64,000 nucleotides of DNA, from positions 1-64,000 of the forward strand of contig JBLWVL010000015.1 of NCBI GenBank assembly GCA_048268485.1, written 5' to 3'. This document shows, piece by piece, positions 55,286 to 64,000 of this stretch. The DNA is from Oceanospirillum sp048268485 (GTDB taxonomy: Bacteria; Pseudomonadota; Gammaproteobacteria; Pseudomonadales; Halomonadaceae). Each line of letters starts with the position of its first letter. Positions within the stretch are counted from its first letter, which is position 1. The notes beneath the pieces were generated by a model. The model saw only the letters and a program-made list of their open reading frames with translations. It searched no databases and had not been told where the DNA came from. A program made the translations under genes and the position numbers.

Positions 55286-56674
55286 TCAGGCAGAAAAATC
55301 CTTCCTTTCCAGACCGTGTTTTTTCATCAGTTCGTTAAAGGTACGACGTGGCAACTCCAGTTCATCCAGCAGGGGCTGCACCTGTCCGTTATGGCGTCGA
55401 AGCGCATTTTCCAACAGGGTTCGCTCAAAACTTCTCATCTGACACTGCAGGCTGACGCCGCTTTTCGCTGCCGGTGTTTTCATCAGCTCAGAGACCGCCA
55501 TCTTCTGCCCCTGTCGGCCGAAGACAAAACGCTGGGCGATATTTTTAAGCTCCCGCACATTACCGGGCCAACGGTGCTGCATCAGCTCCTGAAGGTCATT
55601 CAGATCCGGCTCGAAAGGCTCCCGACCATAATCCTGAGCCAACTGATAGATAAAGTGTGTAAATAAAAGCGGAATATCCTCTCGTCGCTCCCGCAAAGGG
55701 GGGATATGAATCTCAGCCACATTCAGGCGAAAATAGAGATCTTCCCGAAACTCCCCTTGTTCGCTGGCAACCTCCAGGTCGGTTTTAGTGGCGGCGATTA
55801 AACGAAAGTCCAGATCCACCAGCTGATTGGAACCGAGGCGCTCAACCTTCATCTCCTGCAGAACCCGCAGCAGCTTTACCTGCAGATTAAGAGGCATGGT
55901 TTCAATCTCGTCGAGAAAAACCGTTCCACCCTTAGCGTATTCCAGCTTACCAATGCGCTGACGATCCGCACCGGTAAATGCGCCTTTTTCAAAGCCAAAC
56001 ACTTCACTTTCAAACAGATGCTCAGGCATGGCAGCACAGTTCAGCGCGACATAGGGCGCTGCTTTACGATGGCTGAGCTGATGCAGGCAGGTGGCTACCT
56101 GCTCTTTGCCGCTGCCGGTCTCTCCATGAATCAGTACATTTACCGGCAGGTCTGCCAGATCCAGAACGGTGTCTCTTAGTGCCTGCATCTGAGGGGTTTT
56201 CCCCACCAGCAGAGAATCAAGAAGATCCGGTGACTCAATACTTCGTCTCAGGTGACGGTTGTCCAGTACCAGAGCCCGTTGCCGCAGAGCATGACTGACA
56301 ATGCGGATAAAGTGATCCGGATCAAACGGCTTCTGCTGAAAATCATAGGCCCCTTGATGCATAGCGCTGACAGCCATATCGATATCACCATGACCGGTAA
56401 GCAGAATCACTGGCAATTCAGAATCTAAAGCCAGGGCCTGCTCCATTAGGTCAATGCCCGTCATGCCCGGCATACGGATATCGGTGACCAAAATACCCGG
56501 ATAACCCGGCTTAATATGTTTCAGAGCTTCCTGACCATCGGAGCAGGTCACGACCTGAAAACCTTCCAGCTGCAAACATTGCTCCGCTGACAGGCGCATG
56601 CTCTCTTCATCATCAACAAAGAGCACCGTCAGTTCAGACTGTAAGTTATTTGGTTGAGATCTCGTATCAAACAT
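55286..56674 (-). CDS. Sigma54-dependent response regulator, DctD-like
   Basis: A 462-residue NtrC-family regulator. Receiver domain (about 12-125; VDDEESMRL, phosphoacceptor Asp in VTDIRMPG), AAA+ domain (about 145-380) with Walker A GETGSGKE, GAFTGA loop contacting sigma54 and VFLDEIE, and a C-terminal Fis-type HTH (LENALRRHNGQVQPLLDELE, then PRRTFNELMKKHG). It overlaps the kinase gene by one base (TAATG). It likely activates the sigma54 promoter of the TRAP operon upstream. Confidence 0.95.
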   Translation of the reverse strand: MFDTRSQPNNLQSELTVLFVDDEESMRLSAEQCLQLEGFQVVTCSDGQEALKHIKPGYPGILVTDIRMPGMTGIDLMEQALALDSELPVILLTGHGDIDMAVSAMHQGAYDFQQKPFDPDHFIRIVSHALRQRALVLDNRHLRRSIESPDLLDSLLVGKTPQMQALRDTVLDLADLPVNVLIHGETGSGKEQVATCLHQLSHRKAAPYVALNCAAMPEHLFESEVFGFEKGAFTGADRQRIGKLEYAKGGTVFLDEIETMPLNLQVKLLRVLQEMKVERLGSNQLVDLDFRLIAATKTDLEVASEQGEFREDLYFRLNVAEIHIPPLRERREDIPLLFTHFIYQLAQDYGREPFEPDLNDLQELMQHRWPGNVRELKNIAQRFVFGRQGQKMAVSELMKTPAAKSGVSLQCQMRSFERTLLENALRRHNGQVQPLLDELELPRRTFNELMKKHGLERKDFSA

Positions 56675-58566
56675 TACAGGTCATTCCCTTCTTCGGCCCG
56701 ATGGCCTTTCTGATTCCGGTATTGAAAAAGAGGCAGGCAGACACATATCTCTGCCCCCTGATTATTACGGGCATCAATCTCGCCGTTATGCTCCATCAGG
56801 ATGCCATAAACAATAGAAAGCCCCAGCCCCATACCTTCACCAACCTCCTTGGTAGTAAAGAAGGGGTCAAAAATTGACTCCAGAACCTGATCGTCAAAGC
56901 CTGGCCCATTATCATGAATAATAACCTCCGCATTATCGTCCACTGCCCTCAGGCGAATGACTATGCGTTTGTCAGGGTTATCAGAACTGTGCAGAGCCTG
57001 AATACCGTTACTGAGTAGATTGACAAATACCTGTTCCAGCCGCACCGGATCACCGGCTACAATCAGTTGAGGATCCCCCTCTACCACAAGACCGATCTCA
57101 ACCTGATCTCTCTGACTCAGATGATCGACCAGCAGCAGTGCATTCTCAACGCACTGCTGCAGGTGAACCTCCTCTCTGCGCTTCTGGCTCTTACGGGCAA
57201 AGGTTTTCAGATGGTTGATGATCTCCCCCATCCGGCTGGTGAGGGCAAAAATACGACTGAAATTTTCTCCGGCAGCAACATAGTGTTGCCGGGCTACCAG
57301 CTTTTCACCATTTCTGGCATAGGTCTGGATGGCCGATAGAGGTTGATTGAGTTCATGGGTGATACCCGCCGACATCTGCCCCAACGCGGCTAACTTACTG
57401 CTTTGAATCAGGTCATCCTGAGCCTGACGTAATGCTTCATGGGCCTTCTGGCGCTGCTTAATCTCATGGGTTAATTGCAGGTTACTTTCGGAAAGCTCCT
57501 TTGTGCGTGCTTCAACCCGCTGCTCCAGTAAATCATGGGCCTCTCTCAGCCGGTCCGCCACACGCTTACGCTTCATCAGCATATAGGCCAGTAAGCCCAC
57601 AAGGCTGGAGAGCAACAAGCCCAGAAAAAAAGCATTAATAGCCGCTTCCCGGGCATCCAAAGCACTGGCCATAATATGCAGTTTCCAGGGACTGTTAGGC
57701 AGCGCCTGCGTCAGCCAAAGATAGTGTTTACCCAGGCGAGGGCTGTCAACGATCCGGATCAGACGATAATCCTGAACCTCATGATTCCGCCGGATCGGTA
57801 ACGACTTTATCGGATAATCCAGATATTTTCGATCAGCCCTCAGGCTTTCTCTTTGCTCAGGTGTCAGATTAGAGAGCGCATTAAAACGCCAGTCCGCCTC
57901 GGTACTACTGAAAATAATATCGTTAGCATCGGTAAGAAATACTTTCTCTGCCCCCTGCTCCGCCCAGAGCTTTTCCAGAGGCCGCATGCTGACCTTTAGC
58001 ACAACCACACCGGCAACTTCATCATTCAGATACACCGGATGTGACAGAAACAGGCCAGGTATTTTAGTGGTCACACCGATGGCAAAAAAGATACTTGGCC
58101 GACCCGCCAGTGCATTAAGAAAATAGGGACGATAACTATAGTTCACCCCCAGATAACTGGTTTTCTCTTTCCAGTTACTGGTGGCGATGGTAGTACCCTC
58201 GGTGTTCATCAGATAGATGTTGAGTGCATCAGTACCCTCACTGAGGGATTCCAGATGAGCATTCAGCGCCTGCCCCTTCATCTTAAGTTCCGAGTCATAC
58301 AAGAACTCCAGCACCTGGTCATCCTTCGATAACATCAGGGGCAGATAGGCATGACGCTTCAGTTCACTCAGTACCACTTTTTTGTAGAGATTAAGCTTAA
58401 AGTGACTTTCCTGCTCTAACTGAGCCAGGGTGTTGCGGTAAGAATAGTGACTCACGGCAGCTGTCAGTAACAAACAGCTGACCACCAAAAATATAATCGC
58501 AACAGGATAGGAAATAAGACGCGTCCGGCCAGCGGACACAACCGGATCATTCAAAGTCAGCCCCAA
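56674..58566 (-). CDS. DctB-like sensor histidine kinase
   Basis: A 630-residue sensor: membrane segment about 17-39, a periplasmic double-Cache region (about 40-305; YRPYFLNALAGRPSIFFAIG), second membrane segment (about 310-330), coiled coil, HisKA with AGITHELNQPLSAIQTYARN (phosphorylated His), and an HATPase domain (NLLSNGIQAL, DNGPGFD, GLGLSIVYGI). Typical of C4-dicarboxylate sensors; here linked to a TAXI TRAP system, so the ligand may be a different organic acid. Confidence 0.95.
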   Translation of the reverse strand: MGLTLNDPVVSAGRTRLISYPVAIIFLVVSCLLLTAAVSHYSYRNTLAQLEQESHFKLNLYKKVVLSELKRHAYLPLMLSKDDQVLEFLYDSELKMKGQALNAHLESLSEGTDALNIYLMNTEGTTIATSNWKEKTSYLGVNYSYRPYFLNALAGRPSIFFAIGVTTKIPGLFLSHPVYLNDEVAGVVVLKVSMRPLEKLWAEQGAEKVFLTDANDIIFSSTEADWRFNALSNLTPEQRESLRADRKYLDYPIKSLPIRRNHEVQDYRLIRIVDSPRLGKHYLWLTQALPNSPWKLHIMASALDAREAAINAFFLGLLLSSLVGLLAYMLMKRKRVADRLREAHDLLEQRVEARTKELSESNLQLTHEIKQRQKAHEALRQAQDDLIQSSKLAALGQMSAGITHELNQPLSAIQTYARNGEKLVARQHYVAAGENFSRIFALTSRMGEIINHLKTFARKSQKRREEVHLQQCVENALLLVDHLSQRDQVEIGLVVEGDPQLIVAGDPVRLEQVFVNLLSNGIQALHSSDNPDKRIVIRLRAVDDNAEVIIHDNGPGFDDQVLESIFDPFFTTKEVGEGMGLGLSIVYGILMEHNGEIDARNNQGAEICVCLPLFQYRNQKGHRAEEGNDL

Positions 58567-58648
58567 ATAAATCTCATATAAAATACTGAAATAGCTGTTC
58601 AGAAAAAACAGTGATAAAGGCCGAGCATATCAAAATGTCCGGCCTCTC

Positions 58649-58679
58649 AGAAAAAAGAAAAGCGGCCAACTGACCGCTT
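58649..58679 (-). terminator. Terminator of the TRAP transporter transcript
   Basis: On the minus strand AAGCGG-TCAGTTGG-CCGCTT is followed by TTCTTTTTT. It lies just after the permease stop. A second inverted repeat (AGGCCG/CGGCCT, about 58617-58644) lies between it and the kinase gene. Confidence 0.75.
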
Positions 58680-58686
58680 CCTGACT

Positions 58687-60885
58687 TTAAGCCGCTTCCG
58701 CACTGACAACCCGGTGAGGATTAACCGGCTCTGCCCGGCGACTCAGTACAAAGAGCAGCAACAGAATGGCAAAGCCCGCCAGCTGAGCAACCAGTCCCAG
58801 ATCCGGCCACAGCATAAGACCTGCAGCAGGCACCAGCAATATTCTCTGCCAAAGCTGAAGTGGACCTTCAAGGTGATTCTCAAAGAAGCCTGCTAATGCG
58901 TACATCCCTAGGCAAGCAAAGATAAAAATCTGCAACACTTCCGGCAATGTCCCACCAATTAAAGGTGTATAGGCGAACAGCAGCGGCACCACATACAGAG
59001 CCTTAGCAAAGCGCCAGGCCATAAACCCTGTGCGCATCGGATTTGCCCGGGCAACAGCTGCTGCCGCAAAGGCAGCCAGGCAAACCGGAGGCGTGACGTT
59101 ACTGTCCTGGGACAACCAGAAAATAATCATATGGGCCGAGATCAGACTGATCGTCAGAGTTTCTGCGGACAATCCCTGCTCAATCACCATATCCAGAGAA
59201 TCAGAGGGTAAAGTTGAGATCACCTGCTGTGCCTGTGCCAGGGTTAAGCCCTGCGGTAAGGCCTCGGCAAGACTCGGCAGGCTCAGAGTAATCATAGCAC
59301 TTGCCATACCTTCAACCTGACCACTCATCAGATAATCGATCAGATGAGACTCATTCATCAGGCTGTAAAGCGCAGGAGCAGAGAGCGTACCCAGTACAAT
59401 ATAAGACGCCGTCACCGGAAGCCCCATACCCACAATCAGAGAGGCCAGAGCAACCAGTACCAGACTGATTAGCAGACTACCGCCACTCCACTGGCTGATC
59501 ATCAGAGAGAAAGTATTACCCACACCCGTCGTGGTAACCACATTGATCACCAGACCCACCGCAATCAGCAGAACCGCCGTCGGAATCATGTTGTAAGTCC
59601 CCTGCACCATGGACCCGGCAATATCCCGGAGCCCCATGGGCTTAGGCGACAACCAGGAAGCGATAACGACACTCAGAATACTGAAGCCTGCTGCATAGGT
59701 TGGTGTAAAGCCGTAGATTAAAAGCGCCACCAGTACAACGATAGGTACCAAAGAGTGCCAGCCACGTTTCAGAATATCCAGCGCCCGTGGCGTTTCCTCT
59801 TCCACAACCTGAATATTCAGGCGCTTGGCTTCGATCCGCACAAAGAAAGCCACCGACAGGAAATAGATCATCGCCGGAAGAAAGGCCAGCGTAATAATTT
59901 CCAGATACGGCACCTGTGTATAAGACGCCATAATAAAGGCACCAGCCCCCATCACCGGAGGCATGAGCTGACCACCGGTTGAAGCCGCTGCCTCGATACC
60001 ACCGGCATACACCGGGCGGAAACCAGCCCGTTTCATCATAGGAATGGTGATCACACCGGTGGAAACGGTATTCGCCACTGCAGAGCCTGAGATCGACCCC
60101 ATCAGAGATGACCCCACAACAGCGACAAGACCTGGCCCACCAATCATACGACCTGCCACACAGCGCGCCAGCTCAATAATAAATTCTCCGGCACCAGAGC
60201 GAACCAGAAAGGCGCCAAACAGGATAAACATATACACATAGGTGGAGCTGATACGGGCGATGGAACCGAACATCCCTTCGTTCGAGAAATAACTCCGGAA
60301 CAGCAACGTTTCTGTGGTCAGCCCCGGAAAATGGAACACACCGGTCAGATATTTACCCCACCAGGCCACATAAGAGAGAGCAATCAGGATCATCACAGGA
60401 ATAACCCAGCCGCTGGTACGGCGGGCAAACTCAACCACAAGAATCACCGCTACAATAGAAGCCAGCCAATCCGTGCTAATAAAGGTAACGCCACGGGCGT
60501 AAAGGGCCGATTCTCCCAACATCAGATAAGCCACAACGACAAGGCTTAAGCCCCCCAGAAGAATGTTAATGCTCCAATGGAAGGTTTTGGTTGTGCCTGT
60601 TTTATCCTTACCTGTCCGGTAAAGCAGCGCACAAAGGAAACCAAACATGCCGAAGTGCATGACTGATAACCACAGCTCAGACATATTACCCAAAGTGTTG
60701 AAGTAGATATGGCTTAACGCGACAAAAATACAGAAAACAAATGTGAACTTACCAAACCAACCCTGGGTTTCCGGCTCAGGAACCGCTGATTCCGGGTCTG
60801 AAGATAAATGAGCATCCAGCTCTTCAGGCGTAGGCGTATCCTGAGGCTCCCGGTCAGCCCTATGACTTAATGACTGTTGATTCAT
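58687..60885 (-). CDS. TRAP transporter fused permease (DctQM type)
   Basis: A 732-residue membrane protein with about 18 predicted helices. It joins the small (DctQ-like, about 45-165) and large (DctM-like) permease subunits. Recognisable stretches include GSSLMGSISGSAVANTVSTG, IEAAASTGGQLMPPVMGAGA and LIVGMGLPVTASYIVLG. Fused permeases of this kind pair with TAXI-type binding proteins, and the gene directly upstream encodes one. It drives uptake of an organic anion with Na+. Ribosome site AAAGGA precedes ATG. Confidence 0.95.
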   Translation of the reverse strand: MNQQSLSHRADREPQDTPTPEELDAHLSSDPESAVPEPETQGWFGKFTFVFCIFVALSHIYFNTLGNMSELWLSVMHFGMFGFLCALLYRTGKDKTGTTKTFHWSINILLGGLSLVVVAYLMLGESALYARGVTFISTDWLASIVAVILVVEFARRTSGWVIPVMILIALSYVAWWGKYLTGVFHFPGLTTETLLFRSYFSNEGMFGSIARISSTYVYMFILFGAFLVRSGAGEFIIELARCVAGRMIGGPGLVAVVGSSLMGSISGSAVANTVSTGVITIPMMKRAGFRPVYAGGIEAAASTGGQLMPPVMGAGAFIMASYTQVPYLEIITLAFLPAMIYFLSVAFFVRIEAKRLNIQVVEEETPRALDILKRGWHSLVPIVVLVALLIYGFTPTYAAGFSILSVVIASWLSPKPMGLRDIAGSMVQGTYNMIPTAVLLIAVGLVINVVTTTGVGNTFSLMISQWSGGSLLISLVLVALASLIVGMGLPVTASYIVLGTLSAPALYSLMNESHLIDYLMSGQVEGMASAMITLSLPSLAEALPQGLTLAQAQQVISTLPSDSLDMVIEQGLSAETLTISLISAHMIIFWLSQDSNVTPPVCLAAFAAAAVARANPMRTGFMAWRFAKALYVVPLLFAYTPLIGGTLPEVLQIFIFACLGMYALAGFFENHLEGPLQLWQRILLVPAAGLMLWPDLGLVAQLAGFAILLLLFVLSRRAEPVNPHRVVSAEAA

Positions 60886-61121
60886 AAGAGGGTCCTTTTA
60901 AAACGCAGATTTGCGCAAAAGCAGCTGGTCACCTGAAAAAACGACAGGCAACCAGCGAGACGTAAAGAAAACAAAAAAGGGCAAGGCCCTAATTAAGCAA
61001 GACTGCCCGTACCCGAGTGATGCCATGCCGGCAACCGTGTGAGCTACGGGAGCCGGCGCTGCTCAGGCAACGGTGCAGTGACACCCTGCTAAATATTCAG
61101 ATCGGCCCTGCCCTGAAAAGG
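60886..61121. other. Gap between TAXI binding protein and permease
   Basis: About 236 bp inside the operon. GC-rich inverted repeats (GCCGGC copies near 61027 and 61053; GGGC-GCCC near 60980) suggest an intercistronic structure that could lower permease expression relative to the binding protein. No gene was seen. Confidence 0.4.
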
Positions 61122-62177
61122 TTAAAGCAAGGCGTCCGGAATCTTGACACCCTGCTCACGGTAGTAACGCAGAGCACCAGGGTGCAGTGGAACCGGAAGG
61201 CCGTTGATCGACGTTTGCAGTGACATTTCGGATGTGGCTTTATGAATATTTTTCAGGAAACCTAAGTTTTCATAAATCGCTTTTGTCAGCTGATAAACAT
61301 CCTCTTCACTCACGTCATCGCGCACCGCCAGGAAGTTAGACTGAGCCATCGACTGAACAGGCTGAGACTGATTCGGGTAGGTATTTGCAGGAATGGTGTA
61401 CGGCACCCAAAGCGGGAACTTGGCATTTACCTTGGCTAACTGATCTTCCGTCACACCCAGCAGAGAAACCTCTGTATTGGTATCAGCCATCGCACGGGTC
61501 ACGGCTGAAACCGGCATACCGCCCGAGGTGTTCATACCTTCAATTTTACGGTTGCTGAAGGCATCCGCAGAAGCGCCATACCCCAAAAACGCCAGATCAA
61601 ACATCTCGTCCGGATTGATACCCAGCTGGCCAAAGATATACCGGTTGGCACCTTCTGTGCCTGAGTTACGCTTACCGATAGAAAAGCTCGCACCCTGCAA
61701 ATTCTTCAGATCATCCAAAGTGCCGGTTTTTACTTTATCTTTGGTAACCAGAAAATGTTCAACCTGAGGCCACAACATGGTTACCGAACGCAGGTATTTC
61801 TGAGGCCCTGCATTCGTCAGAGGACCTTCACCATTTTTTGCCCAACTGCCATACAGACCCATCAGAATGGCAAACTGCGCCTGATTTTCACGCAATAACT
61901 TAACATTTTCACCGGAACCGGCAGAGCTGATAGCCGACAGGGAGATCTTGTGGGTAGGCTCCAGCTTCACCTTAGTCAGGGTGCTGACCGCCACACCGAC
62001 AGGATAGTAGGTGCCACCAGTCGTCGCTGTCGCAAAAATGTAAGACTTACTTTCCTGCGCCTGAACGCCCGCTGTGAACACAGAAGCGGTCAGTGCCGCA
62101 GCCATCGCAGTGGTTTTAACAAACGTGCTTTTAAAAATAGAACTTTTCAAAACAGTACCTTGCATCAAATGTTTCAT
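61122..62177 (-). CDS. TAXI family TRAP transporter solute-binding protein
   Basis: A 351-residue periplasmic binding protein. A signal peptide (about 1-40, MAAALTASVFTAGVQAQ ending in an Ala-X-Ala-type cleavage site) is followed by SYIFATATTGGTYYPVGVAV, SAGSGENVKLLRENQAQFA and SFSIGKRNSGTEGANRYIFG, which mark the TAXI group (immunogenic-protein type). It captures the substrate for the fused permease. The start is ATG 62177; internal Mets at residues 5 and 25 are alternatives. A sigma54-like promoter lies 76 bp upstream. Confidence 0.95.
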   Translation of the reverse strand: MKHLMQGTVLKSSIFKSTFVKTTAMAAALTASVFTAGVQAQESKSYIFATATTGGTYYPVGVAVSTLTKVKLEPTHKISLSAISSAGSGENVKLLRENQAQFAILMGLYGSWAKNGEGPLTNAGPQKYLRSVTMLWPQVEHFLVTKDKVKTGTLDDLKNLQGASFSIGKRNSGTEGANRYIFGQLGINPDEMFDLAFLGYGASADAFSNRKIEGMNTSGGMPVSAVTRAMADTNTEVSLLGVTEDQLAKVNAKFPLWVPYTIPANTYPNQSQPVQSMAQSNFLAVRDDVSEEDVYQLTKAIYENLGFLKNIHKATSEMSLQTSINGLPVPLHPGALRYYREQGVKIPDALL

Positions 62178-62252
62178 TGTTATGTATTCCTTATCTTTTT
62201 TATTTTTGTCTTACCTGATTCCGATAAAAAGGAACCTGTGCAGCGATAAGGA

Positions 62253-62269
62253 TTGCAAGGCATGGGCCA
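62253..62269 (-). promoter_or_regulatory. Sigma54-like promoter of the TAXI-TRAP operon
   Basis: The minus strand reads TGGCCC-ATGCC-TTGCAA, one mismatch from TGGCAC-N5-TTGCAT. A local DctB/DctD pair is encoded downstream on the same strand. Confidence 0.65.
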
Positions 62270-62319
62270 AAAGCAAAAATCCTATAACATATTGATTTAC
62301 AAGGGATAAAAAAGACAAA

Positions 62320-62359
62320 AAAATACCCGATCAGCAAGATTCTGCTGATCGGGTATTTT
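62320..62359 (-). terminator. Strong terminator of the YbjN-like gene
   Basis: A 16-bp perfect stem (AATACCCGATCAGCA and its complement) with a 6-base loop, followed on the minus strand by seven Ts. It isolates the TRAP promoter from upstream readthrough. Confidence 0.92.
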
Positions 62360-62399
62360 AAATCGGCGAAATGTCGCTCATCGGATTAAGGCAGATCAC

Positions 62400-62879
62400 T
62401 CAGTGCAGATACTCGCCTTCATTGTCACCCTCGTCCCCTTCCGGCCCTTCAGGATAAGTGATCACCCCCATATTCTGGCAGTCACTGACCAGCTGACGGG
62501 TATACTCCATCACATTAAGCAGAAAGTGGCGAAATTGACTGAAAGAAACACCGGCCCGGGTATGCAAAGTATCCATCATAATCAACTTAGGCAGCGCATC
62601 ATCGGAAACTTCGACAAACACTTTCAGATGAGGAAAGGCCATATTGATTCGCCCCATCTCTATGGTCAGTGGCAGCAGTGCCGTGGGTCGAAGCTCCACT
62701 TCCGTCGTCAGTACCAGATGATCCGACTCAACAAAAATTCGGCTATCCAGAACACCATCCAGCTGTTGCAGATCGGTCAGATGTAAACCATCGCAATGTT
62801 CACAAATATAGTTAGTGGTTGAGCCTTCATTTAACCAGCGCTGAACCTGATCGCTGTCAGGTACAAATAGGGGTTCCAT
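62400..62879 (-). CDS. YbjN-domain protein of unknown function
   Basis: A 159-residue acidic protein with no signal and no membrane segments. TNYICEHCDGLHLTDLQQLD, VELRPTALLPLTIEMGRINM and AGVSFSQFRHFLLNVMEYTR match the YbjN domain, a fold related to type III secretion chaperones. The C-terminus is strongly acidic (EGPEGDEGDNEGEY). Ribosome site GAGG 6 bp before ATG; a perfect -10 (TATAAT) lies at 62942-62937. Function unknown. Confidence 0.82.
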   Translation of the reverse strand: MEPLFVPDSDQVQRWLNEGSTTNYICEHCDGLHLTDLQQLDGVLDSRIFVESDHLVLTTEVELRPTALLPLTIEMGRINMAFPHLKVFVEVSDDALPKLIMMDTLHTRAGVSFSQFRHFLLNVMEYTRQLVSDCQNMGVITYPEGPEGDEGDNEGEYLH

Positions 62880-63261
62880 AGTTGCCTCGATTAAGTCATC
62901 AAAACCGGTTCGGTCATCGGTATCATTATTGTGACCATTATAACGGGCTGCATCAGTGCCGACTAGGAAACTCGCCGCTAAGTCATGATCATCACAGCAT
63001 TTTTCTGATTTCCACCCGATACCCTCTGAATATGGTTTTTATGAACAAAATGGTTTTTAAGAAATAAAAAACCTTTAAGTTCATAAACTTCTGCTTTGAA
63101 GCCCCCTTAATTAAGGTTTATTCCATGTTCAACTTGCCATGAACAGCCCCTGATGGGGCGCCGTCCGGCAAAACACCGGATAACAACCAAGTATTCATCG
63201 AATTATTAGATGCGTTAATTAAAAAAGAACCCCGATAAAAATAATCAACGAGGTCACCATC
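62880..63261. other. Divergent intergenic region
   Basis: About 380 bp between the YbjN-like gene and the TctC-like gene. It holds the YbjN gene's -10 box (62937-62942, minus) and small inverted repeats: GTTCA-acttgcca-TGAAC near 63128 and CCCC-tgat-GGGG near 63147. No RNA gene or sure promoter for the plus-strand gene was found. Confidence 0.5.
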
Positions 63262-64000
63262 ATGAAAACCAATCAATCATTCACCCGCCACTCCTTTTCC
63301 CGCAGAGTCTTGCTAAAAGTAGCTGCGGCTGCGGCTCTCACCGGAGCACTTTCTCTGCCTCTGTCGGTTAATGCCGCACAGGCTCAGGTTGAGAGTATTC
63401 ATTTTCTGGTGCCAGGTGGCGCTGGTGGTGGCTGGGATGGCACTGCACGCGGTACTGGTGAAGCACTGAAAAAATCCGGCCTGGTTAACAAGGTTTCCTT
63501 CCAGAACCTGTCCGGCGGCGGCGGCGGCAAAGCGATCGCTTACCTGATCGAAACCGCTGAGCAGCAAAAAGATACTCTGATGGTGAATTCCACACCTATT
63601 GTGATCCGCTCTCTGACCGGGGTTTTCCCACAGTCTTTCCGTGATCTGACCCCCGTAGCCGGTACGATTGCGGACTACGGAGCTTTGGTTGTGCGCAATG
63701 ACAGCCCGTACAACCACTGGGATGACGTGATTGCGGATTACCGTAAAAGCCCTCGAAATGTAAAATTTGCCGGTGGCTCAACCCGTGGCAGCATGGATCA
63801 CCTGGTACCTGCAGCTGCAATTAAAGAAGAAGGTTTTGATCCTCGCTCCCTGCGCTACATCGCCTACGATGCTGGCGGTAAAGCGATGGCAGGTCTGCTG
63901 TCTGGTGAAGCAGATCTGCTGTCCACCGGTCTTGGCGAAGCGCTGGAAATGGCAAAAGCTGGCCAGGTTCGTATTTTGGCCACCACAGCACCAAAACGTA
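63262..64000 (+). CDS. TctC-family tricarboxylate-type solute-binding protein (partial)
   Basis: An open frame from ATG 63262 that runs off the right edge; 246 residues visible. The N-terminus has a twin-arginine-like motif SRRVLLKVAAAAALTG, then signal cleavage near VNAAQAQ, so export is probably by Tat. The mature part reads IHFLVPGGAGGGWDGTARG, VNSTPIVIRSLTGVFPQ and RGSMDHLVPAAAIKEEG, typical of tripartite tricarboxylate transporter binding proteins (Bug/TctC). Ribosome site GAGGT 8 bp upstream. The TctB/TctA membrane genes would be expected just beyond the window. Confidence 0.92.
   Translation, partial: MKTNQSFTRHSFSRRVLLKVAAAAALTGALSLPLSVNAAQAQVESIHFLVPGGAGGGWDGTARGTGEALKKSGLVNKVSFQNLSGGGGGKAIAYLIETAEQQKDTLMVNSTPIVIRSLTGVFPQSFRDLTPVAGTIADYGALVVRNDSPYNHWDDVIADYRKSPRNVKFAGGSTRGSMDHLVPAAAIKEEGFDPRSLRYIAYDAGGKAMAGLLSGEADLLSTGLGEALEMAKAGQVRILATTAPKR

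Noticed and set aside
63313..63820. Minus-strand frames near the right edge
   Set aside because: They are antisense to the TctC-like gene, whose signal peptide, ribosome site and family motifs are clear.

Overview
The window looks like a chromosomal segment of a marine gammaproteobacterium, most likely Oceanospirillales (a Neptunomonas/Amphritea/Marinobacterium-like organism). This is inferred from gene content: the gammaproteobacterial form of 4.5S RNA, many sigma54-type promoters, methylamine utilisation genes, and TRAP and TctC-type binding proteins. No tRNA or rRNA genes, insertion sequences, prophage or CRISPR arrays were seen.

Layout. (1) 1-10270, minus strand: a type I secretion island. 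It runs from a TolC-like lipoprotein with an odd C-terminal extension, through a LuxR/cyclase-like/AAA regulator and a 1300-residue tandem-fused ABC transporter, to an HlyD-type adaptor. After a terminator comes the N-terminus of a large acidic, probably surface or secreted protein, cut by the window edge inside a Pro-Glu hexanucleotide repeat. A GGDEF-EAL protein and an NhaR-like LysR gene follow (10505-14381). (2) 14794-16665: an unusual soluble chemoreceptor carrying a C-terminal solute-binding domain, with a sigma54-like promoter. (3) 16979-28723, minus strand: what reads as a complete N-methylglutamate pathway for methylamine use (gmaS-mgsABC-purU-folD-mgdABCD; the mgd genes are easily mistaken for sarcosine oxidase). 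It is divergent from an XRE-cupin regulator and next to glnK-amtB. A shared 18-bp operator-like motif and sigma54 promoters tie the three units together. (4) 31726-36435: GST (YghU), Old Yellow Enzyme, ABM-domain protein, MFS exporter and LysR. (5) 36563-43777: an arsenic region with an arsC-arsR fusion, arsH, acr3, gapdh-arsJ, then an ECF sigma factor, ArsP-like permease and thioredoxin-like protein. (6) 43846-51751: two LysR/oxidoreductase pairs, a CHASE-GGDEF diguanylate cyclase, an alpha/beta hydrolase and an M20 amidohydrolase. (7) 51896-52007: ffs (4.5S RNA), then a rimB-rimK-aspartoacylase-like cluster. (8) 55286-62269, minus strand: a TAXI-type TRAP transporter behind a sigma54-like promoter, with a DctB/DctD-type two-component system. 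(9) The right edge holds a YbjN-like gene and a truncated TctC-family binding protein with a Tat-like signal.

How the parts work together. In region 3, GmaS makes gamma-glutamylmethylamide, MgsABC makes N-methylglutamate, and MgdABCD oxidises it, passing the methyl carbon to tetrahydrofolate. FolD and PurU take that carbon to formate, and the ammonium is handled by AmtB/GlnK. In region 1, secretion genes, regulator and a c-di-GMP enzyme lie together, suggesting regulated export of a giant adhesin. The most novel-looking items are the fused ABC exporter with both H-loop histidines replaced, its embedded cyclase-like regulator, the MCP-solute-binding fusion, and the XRE-cupin regulon.
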